In this document: piece by piece, positions 1-13,700 of the stretch
How positions within the stretch are numbered: the stretch's first letter is position 1
Layout of the letters: each line of letters begins with the position of its first letter
Assembly (NCBI GenBank): GCA_022592445.1
Contig: JABYQR010000229.1
Location: 1-64,000 of the forward strand
Source of the DNA: Cytidiella melzeri
Taxonomy: Eukaryota > Basidiomycota > Agaricomycetes > Polyporales > Irpicaceae
Length of the DNA: 64,000 nt
Reading direction: 5' to 3'
Translations under genes and position numbers: made by a program
The notes under the pieces: model-generated
Told to the model about the DNA's origin: nothing
The model's input: the letters and a program-made list of their open reading frames with translations, nothing else
The model's database searches: none

Positions 1-2083
1 CGCTCACGTGCTCGGCGGTGACCAGCGACGCGTGCCCCCTCGAGGCAGCGACAACGCCGTACTAATTGTTCATGCAACGCGACGGAATAAGCTCTTCCGA
101 GGCAAGCTTCACGAACACTTGCCAGACACTTTGAGACTGGCAGTTTGACATGCCCATGCTTCGACGTCTTTTACACCAATAAATCTGTTGCTATGGCGTG
201 AACACATCAGCGCGAATCTGCGTGGGCAAATTGCTGTGGTCGAGGTCGATGAGTGCGGAGGCGAAAAATGTGCAGCGGCTGTCACCAACACAAGCCGCCT
301 CGACCTTTGTTCAACTTTCCCATCACGTGGGGCGCGATGCTGCCTTGTTAGTCGTTACCGTCACCGTAGAACCTCCGCCGCACAGAACGAATAGCTTCTG
401 CTTGGTATCGTGGAAGTACGCATAGCGAGCTGTGCATGATGTCTCGCTTGTAGCAACGCAATAAAACAAGACAAGAAGATTTCTACTCCACGGTCGACAT
501 GATCAGTAATAAATCTAACACCGACAAAAATCAAAAGCAGTCCAGCCGCTGGACACTGCTTCGACATGAAACGGGCACCATCTCTCGCTCATCCAATCGG
601 CCCGATGACTCCAAACGGCGCAGAAGCCCAAGATCTGCGTCTCGAGATGCACACGAGCGTTGGGATGCTCGACGCCGACGTACTGACTCGGTCGAGAAAC
701 CACAACAGGCATCCGGAGGACGCATATGCGACGTGCTGCCTACTTGATCAGTGCGAAGCCTGCACGGCCAAGTCACATCTTGAGTTCCGGGTTTCTATGC
801 ACCTCAGACAATGCAGTTGCATGGGTTATGTCTCCGTTGTTACGTTTCGAAACATAGCGGCAAGCGCCTGACATCCGCTTTCCGCACGTTCGACGTCAGA
901 GGATGCCAACTGCCGACGCACCTTTGTGTCTAGTCAGTCCAAATTTGCATTTGCGGCGATGTGAGTTCAATGAGCGTGCTCACAACCTCAGCGCACCTCT
1001 TGCAACCGCTGACACGGTGTGATGAAACGGCGGCTTTAGCTTTACATATCGTCGCCGGGTGCTTCGCCCCGCGTCGTATATTCTCTGACGAGTGGTAGCT
1101 GGACCGCCTTATCTAGAGCTGGACATCCTCTAGGCTTGTATGGGTCTGGTGGCTACTTGGTTGTGCCGTTCCCATGAATTATGAGCTCTTGATGTTGACG
1201 AACAGCCAGTGACAGCACGATTGCCAAGTTCAGGTAGAACCGTGACAGGCAGAAGCCAGGGCGTCCGCCTGGGTATGTCGCTGTTGTTGGCAAAGTGTAG
1301 TGCTCGAAGAAGACATTATTGGCGGTGTGGTTGTAGAGAGAGCTTCGAGCTCACGGTGTCCCGCTGTGATTGAGCCCTTCAAATTCGACATCAATTTCGA
1401 TAACACGTGCGTCCTTAATCGAGCGCTACGATGATTTCTCACTTTGCAGTCTAGCCTCGACCTCCGTCGAAACTTCATCGTCGCAGTAAAACCCTATAAA
1501 TCCGCAACAATCCCTCTACACCCGACTCTCTCGAGCAGTATATAAAGCTCTACAACGGTGAACCGTAACTCTCATCGCATTTTCACTCCAGTCCAGGTCC
1601 CAATTGCGCAGAAGAGAGGTTACATAACTTTCACCGGAGGCAGCGCGGGTTTGAAGGTTCCAGCGGAATGACGGAAACGCGGGGTGGCGTCTCACAGGTA
1701 CGGCCGATGCGATTGTACTCGGACTCTGCTCTAAATTAGGTCGTGCGGGGGGTCAGGCGGGGGTAAACTACCTTTGGTTCCACACAATTCACATGCCTAA
1801 ATCCGCACCCCCCGTACTCTTGGCCTCTGCTAAAACCTCGATCGTCCTCTGCTCGACCTGACATCAACTCACAAGTCAGCTCGTCTGTCGATTTCTCTTC
1901 TCGCCATCTCTCTCGTCGCGAAACCACAGCACCGCCGCTCGGCCATCTTCTACCCTGTTTTCGCCTGCAGCAGTTGTGGTCAGCCCAGCTCGCAATCTCA
2001 GCACCCTCGCGCGCAAAGCTAACGAGCTCTCCATCGCTAGCTTTCAGAACGATCATCAACGTCACGACTGATCACCCACCACC
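1..2083. other. Gene-poor stretch upstream of the succinate/fumarate carrier
   Basis: I see no convincing gene here. Short open frames exist on both strands, but none resembles a known protein and none joins into a spliced frame. A TATAAA-like motif lies near 1540-1547. The last 350 bases before the carrier start are rich in pyrimidine runs, as is common in fungal promoters. A truncated gene entering from the left edge cannot be excluded. Confidence 0.5.
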
Positions 2084-3338
2084 ATGTCTCGCAGAGGTGA
2101 CAAGAAGCCCGTTGGGTTCGCTACCCAGTTGACGGCGGGCGGTATAGCGGGTGCTATGGAAGCGGTACGTTCTTCAAATATACTTACGCTATGCTCGCCA
2201 TTTAACGCAGAGGCTCGATTCTACTAGCTCACCTGCCAACCACTGGACACCATCAAGGTCCGAATGCAGCTCTCTCGCTCTGGCTCGGTCCCCGGAGTAC
2301 GTTCTGTTGCTGGGTTCAACCCCTTTTCATGTTTTACTGATACCTTGGGTTTTACAGACGAAGCCCCGTGGATTCCTCGCCACAGGTGCTATGATTGCGC
2401 GACGCGAAACTCCTCTAGCTCTATACAAGGGTCTTGGAGCAGTTCTGTCAGGCATTGTGCCAAAAATGGCTGTTCGGTTCGCGTCGTTCGAAGCGTACAG
2501 GGATTGGCTAGCGGACAAGGAGACCGGAAAGACGAGTGTAGGAGGTATATTTGTCGGTACGCCAAACCTCAATTCACAGAGTATCTCCCGTTCTGACCGT
2601 TTGTGTTCTATAGCGGGCCTGGGAGCTGGTGTTACCGAGGCCGTTCTTGTCGTGACTCCGATGGAAGTCGTCAAGATTCGTCTACAGGCGCAACAACACT
2701 CACTTGCTGATCCGCTTGAGGCACCTCGGTATCGTAACGCGGGTCACGCGGTTTATACCATCGTCCGTGAAGAGGGCATCGCCACGCTCTATCGCGGTGT
2801 CAGTCTGACAGCCCTTCGTCAAGCCACCAATCAGGGTATGCACTCGTGGGCTTGAATCTGTCGATTGGCAAGCTGACATATGTGGAGTTAGGTGCAAACT
2901 TTACGGCGTACCAAGAGATAAAGAAGCTTGCCCACAAGTACCAGCCGGGATTGACAGAGCTGCCATCGTACCAGCACATGATTATCGGTCTTATTTCCGG
3001 AGCCATGGGCCCTTTTTCCAATGCCCCGATCGACACCATTAAGACTCGTAAGTCGTCCAGCCAGAAACATCTTTTGGGTGGTATTCATCTCACCCGTTGC
3101 CGCAGGTCTCCAGAAAGCGACCGCAGAGCCGGGCAAATCTGCTTTGCAGAGAATTACGGCGATCGCAGGCGATATGTGGCGCCAGGAAGGCATGCGCTCG
3201 TTCTACAAGGGTATCACACCTCGTGTTCTCCGTGTTGCGCCTGGTCAGGCTATCGTGTTTGCGGTGTACGAGAGGGTACGGAAGGTGATGGAGTCGATGC
3301 AACCTAGAAGCGATGACTCGGACATTTACAGCGAGTGA
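2084..3338 (+). CDS. SFC1: Mitochondrial succinate/fumarate carrier (SFC1/ACR1 type)
   Basis: Inner-membrane carrier of the SLC25 family. The yeast relative exchanges cytosolic succinate for mitochondrial fumarate, which supports growth on C2 compounds. The six exons I infer are 2084-2164, 2228-2296, 2358-2556, 2614-2835, 2892-3047 and 3106-3338. They sum to 960 bases (319 residues) with all phases matching, the usual length for the family. The three carrier signatures are visible as PLDTIKVRMQ, TPMEVVKIRLQAQ and APIDTIKTRLQ, each at the start of one of the three homologous repeats. The start ATG follows an ACCACC context. The C-terminal tail is short and acidic (SDDSDIYSE). The nearest alternative would be another dicarboxylate carrier. 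The match to fungal SFC1 proteins is a recognition from memory, not a search. Confidence 0.9.
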
Positions 3339-3832
3339 CCGACCTCATCCAGGGGTGGTCGTGGCATGCATGTAGGATATACCAGTGGAAGAATGGGAGG
3401 TAATTTGGCTTTAGACCTTGTGATATGTTGTACCTATACTGTGCTGTACTTACCTTTGGATTCGGACTCATACATATTCCAAGTCACGCGAGATTCTTGA
3501 TCGGGACGGGCGCCCAAAGACGCCCATTATATATTGCCAAATGACGATCAGAGGATATGTCTCTTTTGTACGGTCACTTGCAATCGTGAGTAACCCTACA
3601 AAGCGAGGTTTGGGAACAAGAACGAGGACGACGGCGACGAGGACGATCACCCTCTCGACACACATACAGTATACTAGTCACGTTTACCTCCCCCACGGCT
3701 CTTTCACTTTATTCGTCAAGTCCTGCGGTACGAAGCTCCCCAAACTTGCCTTATATCATAGATCCGCCACAAGCAACATTTAGCAAGCCGTAATCGATAC
3801 GTTATCGGCATAGAGTCTTGCGTTAAACCCAT
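3339..3832. other. Intergenic, between carrier and sulfate transporter
   Basis: About 490 bases with no gene that I can support. It should hold the 3' end of the carrier transcript and the promoter of the sulfate transporter. An 80-codon open frame at 3541-3783 has no recognisable content. Confidence 0.5.
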
Positions 3833-6800
3833 ATGGCAGCCCCCGGCGCAGCACACGCACCAACGAACGCGGTAGGCCATCAAGGTCAACCGCACACCTT
3901 TTCCCTCAGTCCCGCGCAGTCGTCTTCAGCCTCCTCTTTGCGTCGGATGTACATGGAGGGCACTGCGAGCGGCGTGAAGACGCCTGCGACGGTGGATGAG
4001 CGCACAGCGCTGTTGGGTACGCCCCCGCCCGCGAGAGATTTGGAGACGGGGAGTGGTAGTGCTGTTAAAGCTACGAGTGAGTGTTCAACGTTATGCGCAT
4101 TGGGTCCATTGAGTCTGTAGCGTCCTGTCTAAATTAGCACCAACACAAAGCGGACATCAAAGACGACCGTCAAGGTGGCAGAGAGTCAAGTACTATGTGC
4201 CCGCGACGTCGTGGATCCCAGAGTACTCTTTCTCTCTGTGAGTGTCCTTGGGAGCGTTGAGATGCATCGTGGGCATTCGGTTCTCAACCCTCCTGTTGCA
4301 GACTCGGTGGTGATGTCCTTGCGGGTATCACAGTTGCGTCCATGCTCATTCCCCAATCTGTGTCCTACGCCTCGTCTTTGGCAAAGCTCAGCCCTGTCAC
4401 CGGTTTGGTTGGGTCTCTATTCTCCTTCTGCATCTCATTGCATTCTGACTGTTCCCCTCCAGTACTCTGCTGCAATTCCGGGCATAGTTTATGCGTTCCT
4501 CGGTACGTCACGCCAGCTGAACGTTGCGCCGGAAGCAGCGTTATCGTTGCTCGTGGGACAGGCCGTGAGCGACGTCCTACATTCTGATCCGCATAACCAT
4601 CCTGTGGATCCCGACGATATTGCCATGGCAGTCTCTACTGTCATCACCCTCCAAGTAGGTCTTTATTTCCGAGGCGGCTTTGTATTGTTTTCACAAAACT
4701 GAACGGCTTTTTGAGGCTGGGCTTATCAGTTTCCTACTTGGTTTTTTCCGCCTAGGCTTCCTCGATGTTGTGCTTAGTAGAGCACTTTTGCGTGGCTTTG
4801 TCACGGCAGTCGCTGTTGTGATCATGATGTGAGTTGACGTATCACAGCCATCGTCGCAGTGGAAAATGAACCCACAAGTACCTCAGCGAACAACTCATAC
4901 CTATGCTCGGCCTCGTTCAGCTTCAACACACTCTCAATCCACATTCGACATTGGAGAAGCTCATATTTCTCATTGATCACGCGGCGACACACGCGCATGT
5001 ACTTACTACCGTCATCAGTTTCGGCGCGCTCGCCATCCTCTTGGTTTTGAGGAGGCTCAAGAAGGTCTTCGTCAAGCACTGGTGGATATACCGCTTACCA
5101 GAAGTACTGCTGGTAGTCGTCGTGTCGACGAGTACGTTCATGGCGCTGCACGTTGTGTGCACGGGGCTCACGTTGGATCTTCCACAGTACTGTCGGACGA
5201 GTTTGATTGGGAAGCAGACGGTGTGGATATCCTAGGCTCTGTTCCCATCAAGCATGGCGGCTCGTTCGTTCGTCTACCCATCCACAAAATGACATTGCGT
5301 TACCTTCGAAAGACGACGTCAACTGCCGTGTAAGTCCTCGTTCTGTGACTGCGTCGCCACGCTAATTACTCAATCAAACAGACTCATTGCTGTGGCTGGA
5401 TTTCTCGATAGTATTGTGTCTGCGAAGCAAAACGCTGCCAAGTATGGATACAGCATCAGTCCCAACCGTGAACTGGTGGCCCTTGGAGCAGGTAATATCG
5501 TCGCATCCTTTGTGCCTGGTACTCTGCCAGCAGCGGGCTCTATCACCAGGCGTGTATCTTGTCTTGCTCTTCAAGGTTCTTCGACCATGGCCTCTCATGT
5601 TGACATTGCATTTGACAGGTCCAGAGTCAATGGGGACGTTGGCGCACGGACACAGATGGCTTCTCTCGTCTGCTCCGGCCTGGTGTTGCTCGCGACATTC
5701 TACCTCCTTCCGTGGCTCTACTTTTTGCCGAAATGCGTTCTCGCTGCGATGTATGGTTCCCAGATCAATCAGGATATGCCCCTTACTGATTATTACTGGG
5801 GTATCTTTCCCAGTATATGTCTCATCGTCTTTAGTCTGCTGGCCGAAGTTCCTCACGATGTGAGGTTCTTTTGGAAGTGAGCCCCACTTTCTCTTCATAT
5901 CTGAATGAGATTGTTCTGATAGCCTCGATTGGCGTAATAGAATGCGAGCGTGGCAGGATTTGTCTCTCATGGGCCTCACTTTCATATTCACGACTGTGTG
6001 GAATGTCGAAGTAGGCATTGCGGTCAGTATGATTATCTCGCTTCTGTTTGTCGTCCATCGGTCTTCGAGGGCGCGCATGACAATCCTTGTGAGTTTTTCA
6101 TCGTGTTGTCCTTGGACGACGTCATTGAGCTGTTGGTCTAGGGGCGTATACCTGGAACGGATAGATGGATGCCAATTGGCGAGAATCCCGAGGCGGAGGA
6201 GGATGTACCGGGTGTACTCATTATTCGTATCAGAGAAAATTTGGACTTTGGTAAGCCATCATTGTCATACTCTCGAAGAATGCTGTTCACTCATTTTTTA
6301 TTTTTTATTTCTATTTGCAGCAAACACTGCTCAGCTAAAGGGTATGTAGGAGCTAACAAGGAAACAGCACTTGACTGGACGCTAATTTTTGCTGCTGTTT
6401 TGACATTTTCACAGAACGTTTGCGGAGACTTGAGCTGTACGGACATGACCAGCACCATCCGTCGGAGGCTCCGCATCGTCAGCATGCGAATACGCTTGTA
6501 TTCCATCTCGCTGACGTAGATAGCATCGATGCCTCGTGAGCCACCCGCGTTATCCTCGGAGCCACCTTACGTGCTAATAACCCTCGTAGGGCTGTGCAAA
6601 TTCTCCAAGAACTCATTGAGACTTATCAAGTACGTGTCACCCTTTTGTTATGCTTCGTCCCCCTATGTGTACACATTTTGACCCTTCACCCTGCAGGGCC
6701 GGGGAGTGGGTATCTACATTACACATCTCAAGGGTCAAACTCGGCGAACCTTTGAGATTGCGGGTTTGTGTGATTTGCTCGGTGAAGACAAGTTCTGCAA

Positions 6801-6882
6801 AGACGTGTCTTCTGCTATGGCACGTATTGAGCGTCGGCCGCAGGTGAGGCAAGATTCGACGTATACAGTGACGGATGTCTAG
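3833..6882 (+). CDS. SulP/SLC26 sulfate permease with C-terminal STAS domain
   Basis: Plasma-membrane or vacuolar anion transporter, the first step of sulfate assimilation in fungi. The gene has about ten exons. The first encodes a disordered Ser/Ala/Pro-rich tail of about 80 residues. After the first intron the frame gives the SulP entry motif RVKYYVPATSWIPEY, then GGDVLAGITVASMLIPQSVSYA (quoted only in part: DVLAGITVASMLIPQ), the family signature. Later exons give several membrane segments and GFLDSIVSAKQNAAKYGY, a typical SulP motif. The end holds a STAS domain with VLIIRIRENLDFGN and RGVGIYITHLKGQTRR. The insert between membrane segments around 5160-5330 is acidic (DEFDWEADGVD). I chose the start ATG at 3833 because it opens the only long frame before the first donor. 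It resembles the fungal subgroup related to YGR125W/YPR003C-type transporters more than SUL1/2, but this is an impression. Confidence 0.85.
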
Positions 6883-7808
6883 GGTTGCTACGTAATCTCC
6901 CATGCCGTATGAAGATGTTACGGATGTCAATGCTTTGTCGGTCTCTTACTCTATAGCCACCCTGTATTGAGTTGAACATTTTGAGCTATTGCGCAGCTCT
7001 GTCAATCCGATTTTCTACTCAGTTTCTCCTAGCAGCCAAAACCAAACATGGTAGGTTCAAGACTAGGCGAACGGCTGAGTTGAACGGTTTCCTGACGTAT
7101 AGGAGTGGCTTAAGCGAGCTTCAAGTTCTACTTCACCGGTCTATGCGGCGGTGTAGCGGCTCAGAAAAACAGTGGCTTCGCTCAATGAGGCACGGTGACT
7201 CGTATCCTCTCTGGCATGCCGTCAAGTCAGGGTTGACAACAAGCAACTAGCGTATCTACTGTAGTTGCCGTGCATTTACTAAGGGAACGCCACAAAGCCC
7301 TACGGAGGCAAACACCGCTAAACAACAGACTTTTGCTTCCGGGTTCAATCACTTTGTACGTGTAGGGACTTGCACGGCAATGCCACGCTCAATGCTTAGT
7401 TTCGTCCGAGCTGTTGCACTGGAAGAGCATGACATATTTCTTCTCCCTTGATCTCTGTTCTATCGTTCTTTCATATGCTATTGAGTAGATGTTGAAATTT
7501 TGGAGCTGCCTCAGTTTTACGACGACAAAACCACAGTACGTTAAGTAACCTCTATGTAACGTAATGGCCTGCTCGCTGCTCTGGTACGCATTTAACACGA
7601 CAAATTGCACTCGCCAAGTCTGAAGCTCTGAAGGACGCAAGTACTCAGCGCGACCATCAGAGCCCTGTCATTGTTGTTCGGCAGCTGCCGAAGCAGGCTT
7701 TAGACGGGCGACGACCAGCTTGAAGGTCGCCAGATGCACGTCGTCGAACGTGTTTTGCCTTCCCCACGTCGCCGTCCTTTGAAGGTGCGCCGTAAAGCGT
7801 AATGCGAC
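6883..7808. other. Intergenic, upstream of the PKA gene
   Basis: About 930 bases without a recognisable gene. Short open frames on both strands at 6972-7250 and 7389-7640 have no domain content. A GGTTCAATC string near 7341 looked like a tRNA B box but has no tRNA around it. Confidence 0.5.
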
Positions 7809-9362
<1,554 letters not shown>

Positions 9363-9952
9363 GGACCTGGAACGTGGATGGTTGTAGCTTGTTGTCTTAC
9401 TGGAACTGTGTATTTTTCGTCCTGTATACCTAGACACTGGAGCTGATTGGAATCCTGAGTTCACGTCAAGCATCGAGAAGAACTGATTGGCTCCAATAAT
9501 AATTAATAGTTGTGGAAGGACAACCCTGCAACTTGAGCCCTGTGGTGGTGAGTTTTGTGTCATCTGCGACCTGAGCCTGAGGCAATAAGATGGCTCCCCT
9601 GCTGATTCCGCGGCTGTCGGTTATATTACAGGAGCCCCTTCCATGAGCAGTACGCGTCCTCAGGCTGAGCTAAATGAGAGTAGAGGGGGTGGCAATATAA
9701 CGGTGCGACAATGCGTTCAAGCTGCTGATGCTTATCCCCGAATACAGTGACGCCTCCATATGTCTCGCCCAAATCTCAGTTTTGCTATCTCGCCAGGCTA
9801 TATAAACCTGACGAGTTTCTCAACTTTTTTCCCTCAGTCACCTCCCACTTGACTTTCAGGTGTGCACTCTCTTGACCCCAACATTGCTCCGTAGGACTCA
9901 CAGGTCGTTCTAGTACTCTCTCGCTCTCGGAACCGTGACCGACTCGGACAGT
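9363..9952. promoter_or_regulatory. Promoter region of the small cysteine-rich protein gene
   Basis: A clear TATA box (TATATAAA) lies at 9799-9806, about 150 bases upstream of the ATG at 9953, followed by CT-rich sequence and possible start sites. Together with a strong secretion signal downstream, this looks like the promoter of a highly expressed small gene. The proximal part also holds the 3' end of the PKA transcript. Confidence 0.6.
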
Positions 9953-10219
9953 ATGAAGTTTTCCATCGCCTCCATCGTCTGCCTCTTCACCGCTGTCAAC
10001 TATGCGAACGCAGGTTGCTGCTATTGGTCCCCATGCTCGCGTGACGTAGCCGAGAAGAGAGGGTTCGAGACTCTCGAGAGCAGAGACTTTGAGAGCCGTG
10101 TCCTTGGTGCGCGCTCTTGCTGCTGCTACAACAATGACTGCAGCCTTTGTGTGAGTCGCGCTGTGTTCTATGTTTACTCGAGACGTAGTTGGCTAACATA
10201 TTCTACGCTGCAGGATTGA
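9953..10219 (+). CDS. Small secreted cysteine-rich protein
   Basis: The predicted protein is about 67 residues. It starts with a signal peptide (MKFSIASIVCLFTAVNYANA), followed by GCCYWSPC, a Lys-Arg site (AEKR) that could be cut by a Kex2-type protease, and a C-terminal CCCYNNDCSLC cluster. Eight cysteines fall in a CC-C-CCC-C-C order, so it is not a hydrophobin (C-CC-C-C-CC-C). I chose ATG 9953 because the frame upstream has only a GTG. One intron, 10151-10213, is bounded by GTGAGT and CTGCAG. It is 63 bases long and free of stops, so retaining it would add 21 residues without a frameshift. The product could be an effector-like or antimicrobial-like peptide. No family is recognised. It lies just 170 bases from the copia LTR. 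Confidence 0.7.
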   Translation: MKFSIASIVCLFTAVNYANAGCCYWSPCSRDVAEKRGFETLESRDFESRVLGARSCCCYNNDCSLCVSRAVFYVYSRRSWLTYSTLQD

Positions 10220-10384
10220 CCATGTCCGCTCGTTATTCTTGATACAGGCTGCCCTTCAGCGAGAGCATCAATGTCACTGCTCTGCCTCTCGCAGTGTCTC
10301 ATTGACATTCAAGTTATGAACTCATGTATGGTTCCGGGGATAAGTAGTCGGTTGAAATAGCGGTTGGATTGGCAAGAACATCTG

Positions 10385-10389
10385 TCTTA
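10385..10389. repeat. Target-site duplication, left copy (TCTTA)
   Basis: TCTTA here and TCTTA at 15605-15609 flank the copia element exactly, giving a 5-bp duplication, the usual size for this superfamily. Its position implies that the LTR begins with TTTTGCAGG on the plus strand. Confidence 0.75.
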
Positions 10390-10759
10390 TTTTGCAGGGA
10401 TACGAGTGGCCCAATCTGTAGTGCGCGAAGCGAACGTAATCTCAGTCAGCCTCGAGTAGTGCGAGGAAACTAGTATTTTCAGTGTCTAACCTGTAGTGCG
10501 CGAAGCGAACGTAATCTACGACAAGTTAGCTACTGTAAGAGTTCAAAAGAAGTATATAAATATCGTACCTCAGTCAGCCTCGAGTAGTGCGAGGAAACTG
10601 AGGTGCGCGAGTCTGTGCGCTGGCGCGATATCCGCGTGATTATCTAATCATGCCACTATACAGTACCGACGCCACAAAGCTCTTGAGTCCGAATAAGGAG
10701 CGTACGAAAAAGAGTGAGTGAGTCCATGCCTGATGAACTAAGGAGAAATAAAAACAACA
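10390..10759 (-). repeat. Copia LTR, left copy (3' LTR in element orientation)
   Basis: The LTR is 370 bases. On the element strand it begins TGTTG and ends CCCTGCAAAA, so only one end has the usual TG/CA form. It contains two internal repeat modules, each present twice: one at 10416-10441 and about 10491-10516, the other at about 10443-10471 and 10570-10599. The second module can fold as a CCTCG/CGAGG hairpin. A TATA-like stretch lies near 10550-10562. Confidence 0.9.
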
Positions 10760-10782
10760 CGCCCACTCAGCGGGTGTGGACT

Positions 10783-13700
10783 TCACAACTGACCCATACC
10801 AAGCAAAAAACGGTTGTGCTTCTCGCGCGCGAGAGCCTTGGTCAAAACGTCGGCGACCTGATCTCCGGTAGGAACGTACTCAGGGATAATAAGGTCGTCA
10901 TCGTAGGTGTCGCGAATGAAGTGATAACGAACTGCGATGTGTTTTGTGCGCTCGTGGTGCTCTGGGTTCTTGATGAGTGCGATAGCCGACTGGTTGTCAA
11001 TGAGGAGGGGAACAGTGTAAGTCGAGGCCAGACGTCCAATCTCGATGAGGAAAGAGCGCAGCCAGACGGCCTCCTTGGTGGCATGCGACGCAGCCATGTA
11101 CTCAGCCTCGGTGCTTGAGAGCGCAGTCGAGTGTTGCCTCTTCGACGACCAGCTGACGGCGCCACCCGAGAGTATGAAGACGTATCCCGTAATTGAACGG
11201 CGATCGTTGACGTCCGAGGCCCAATCAGCATCGACATAGCCGATAAGGTCGGGAGAAATACCGTCGCGCGCACCTGGAGGAGTACCACGGAACGTGAGGC
11301 GGAGGTCCTTGCTAGCCTGGAGGTAGCGGTAGACCCGTGTAATGGCATTGAGATGATCACGGCCGGGTGTCGCAGCGTGTTTACTCAACACGCCCACTGA
11401 AAACGCAAGGTCAGGACGGGTCCCGATCATCGCGTACATCAGCGAACCAAGCATCGATTGGTAGCTCTTGACGTCGATCTCGGGTTCGGCCGCGGTAAGC
11501 TTGGGAAGTTTCGCGTTCGCGTCCATAGGGGTAGAAACCGGTCGGCATGCTGTGAGTCCAAATCGGTCCAGGATAGTTTTGATGAACTGGCGTTGAGACA
11601 GTTCGAGAGTGTGGTTGGCGCGATCGCGAATGATCTCCATATTGAGAATCCAGCGAGCTTCGCCCAGATCCGTCATCTCGAAGCGGCGAGAGAACTCTGC
11701 CTTGAGTTCCAGTACCTTGGCGAGGTCCTTCCCGAAGATCAGTGTGTCGTCGACATACACTGCGCAGATAATGAACGAATGGTGTTCCTTCTTGAAAAAG
11801 ACGGCATGGTCGTAGTGAGAGCGCGTGAAGTCGAGATTCTTGAATTCCTTGAGAAGGCGTTGGTACCACTGGCGACTAGACTGCCTGAGACCATAGAGGG
11901 ACTTCTTGAGTTTCCAGACAAGTCCTTCATCGGTCTGAAAACCGGGTGGACACCTCATGTAGATCTCCTCGTCGAGTTCGCCGTTGAGGAAAGCGGACTT
12001 GACGTCCATTTGGTGAATTTCAAGGTCTTCCTGCGCAGCGATAGCTAGGAGAGTGCGAATGGAGGTGAACTTGGATACAGGAGCGAAGGTCTCCGTGAAA
12101 TCAATTCCCTCAACCTGCGTAAATCCTTTTGCCACGAGACGAGCCTTGTGTTTGACAACTTCGCCGTCCGGTCCTCGCTTGATGGCGAAAACCCATCGAC
12201 AGTCGACTAGCGTTCGGTCCTTAGGTCTCGGTACCTCGTCATATAGCCCTGCCTTGACGAACGCCTGCATCTCTGCGACGCATGCGAGTTTCCATTCCAA
12301 AGCGTCCGGTCGTGCCATGGCTTGGGCGTAGGTCTGCGGCAGGTCGTCTAGGGAGGCCTTGAGCGCGTGTTGATCGCTAGCGAAACTTGCGTCTGCGGCG
12401 TCGTGGAAAACGTCGTCATCGTCGTGTTGGTTTGGCTGCCCTGGTGCCTCCTGCTGCAGTCCAGCATCCCGAAGTGCCTTTGCGGCCTCGATTGACGCCT
12501 TGTTGCGAGAGTCCAAAGAGAACTTGGGGTGGTCGTCTTGGTCAGGCGCTCGGCGCGATCGAGTAGAGCGACGAAGCTCTGGAGTGGGGATGGGAACAGG
12601 ATAAGGCTGAGGAGCGGCGGGTGCAGGTACACGACGTGTGCGCGATCGAGTGACTGGTCCTCGTGCAGGTACATCTGGTGGTGCTACTTCCTCTCGGCTT
12701 GATTCTGGAGGAGGTGACTGTGCTCTGTTGGACTTCTCGTCGCGCACATCCGTCGATGCAGCTGACAATTTCTCCTCAGTAGCACCTGCCTGCGGAGGAT
12801 CCTCGTACGGAGTCGCATCATCGGCCACCAAAGGCGGGAAAACGTCGAGCGAGTCATCCGTGTCAATGATCACGCGATCGCTTGAGAGGTTAGTGTCCTC
12901 GTTGAAAATCACGTCGCGTGACTCAAAAATGCGGCCGGTCGGACGATGTAATACGACGTACGCTTTCCGATTCTCAGCGTAGCCAAGGAAGACGCATGCG
13001 AGGGACTTCGGATCAAGTTTTCGACGCTTCTCGTCTGGAATGTGGACGTGTGCGGTGCAGCCAAAAATGCGGAGATGAGCGACTGAAGGCTTGTTGCCAG
13101 TATAGCACTCATGAGGGGTGAGGCCATCGAGCACACGAGTGGGTACACGGTCAATGATGTAGGCAGCATAAAGAATTGCGTATCCCCAGTACCTCTTGGG
13201 AAGGTCCGCGTCGTTGAGCATAGCACGTGCCATCTCGACGAGAGTGCGGTTCATGCGTTCCGCGAGGCCGTTCTCCTGAGGTGTGTAGGCATTCGTCTTC
13301 TCGTGATGAATTCCTTTCGAGAGAAGAAGCTGCGCAAAGGACTTCGAGCCATACTCGCCTCCACCATCGCTGCGGAAATAGTTTCCGCGTTCACCGGTTT
13401 GAACCTCAGCGCGAGCGTAGTAGTCCTTGGTGCATTTCTCAGACTCGCTCTTGGCTTTCATGAGGGTGACAACGGGTTTGCGCGAGGCTTCGTCGATATG
13501 CGTGATGAAGTACCTGTGACCTTGAGGGGTCTGAGTTTCCATGGGACCGCAGACATCGGAGTATACACGGTGAAGGACTCGTGTACTCTTGTCGTGGGTT
13601 TCCTTGGGGATAGGGTGACGTGATTGCTTTCCCTCGAGACAAGGGACGCAGAGCGTTCGAGGCCGGGTGGTCTCTCCGACAATTTCCATACCATCAACCA

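Noticed and set aside
566..871. 101-codon frame near the left end
   Set aside because: No similarity, overlaps equally open frames, and no promoter or intron evidence.
7325..7360. tRNA-like GGTTCAATC string
   Set aside because: The neighbouring bases cannot form a cloverleaf.
10260..10389. CRISPR-like or satellite repeat near the copia LTR
   Set aside because: The repeated words are internal modules of the LTR, present in both LTR copies.
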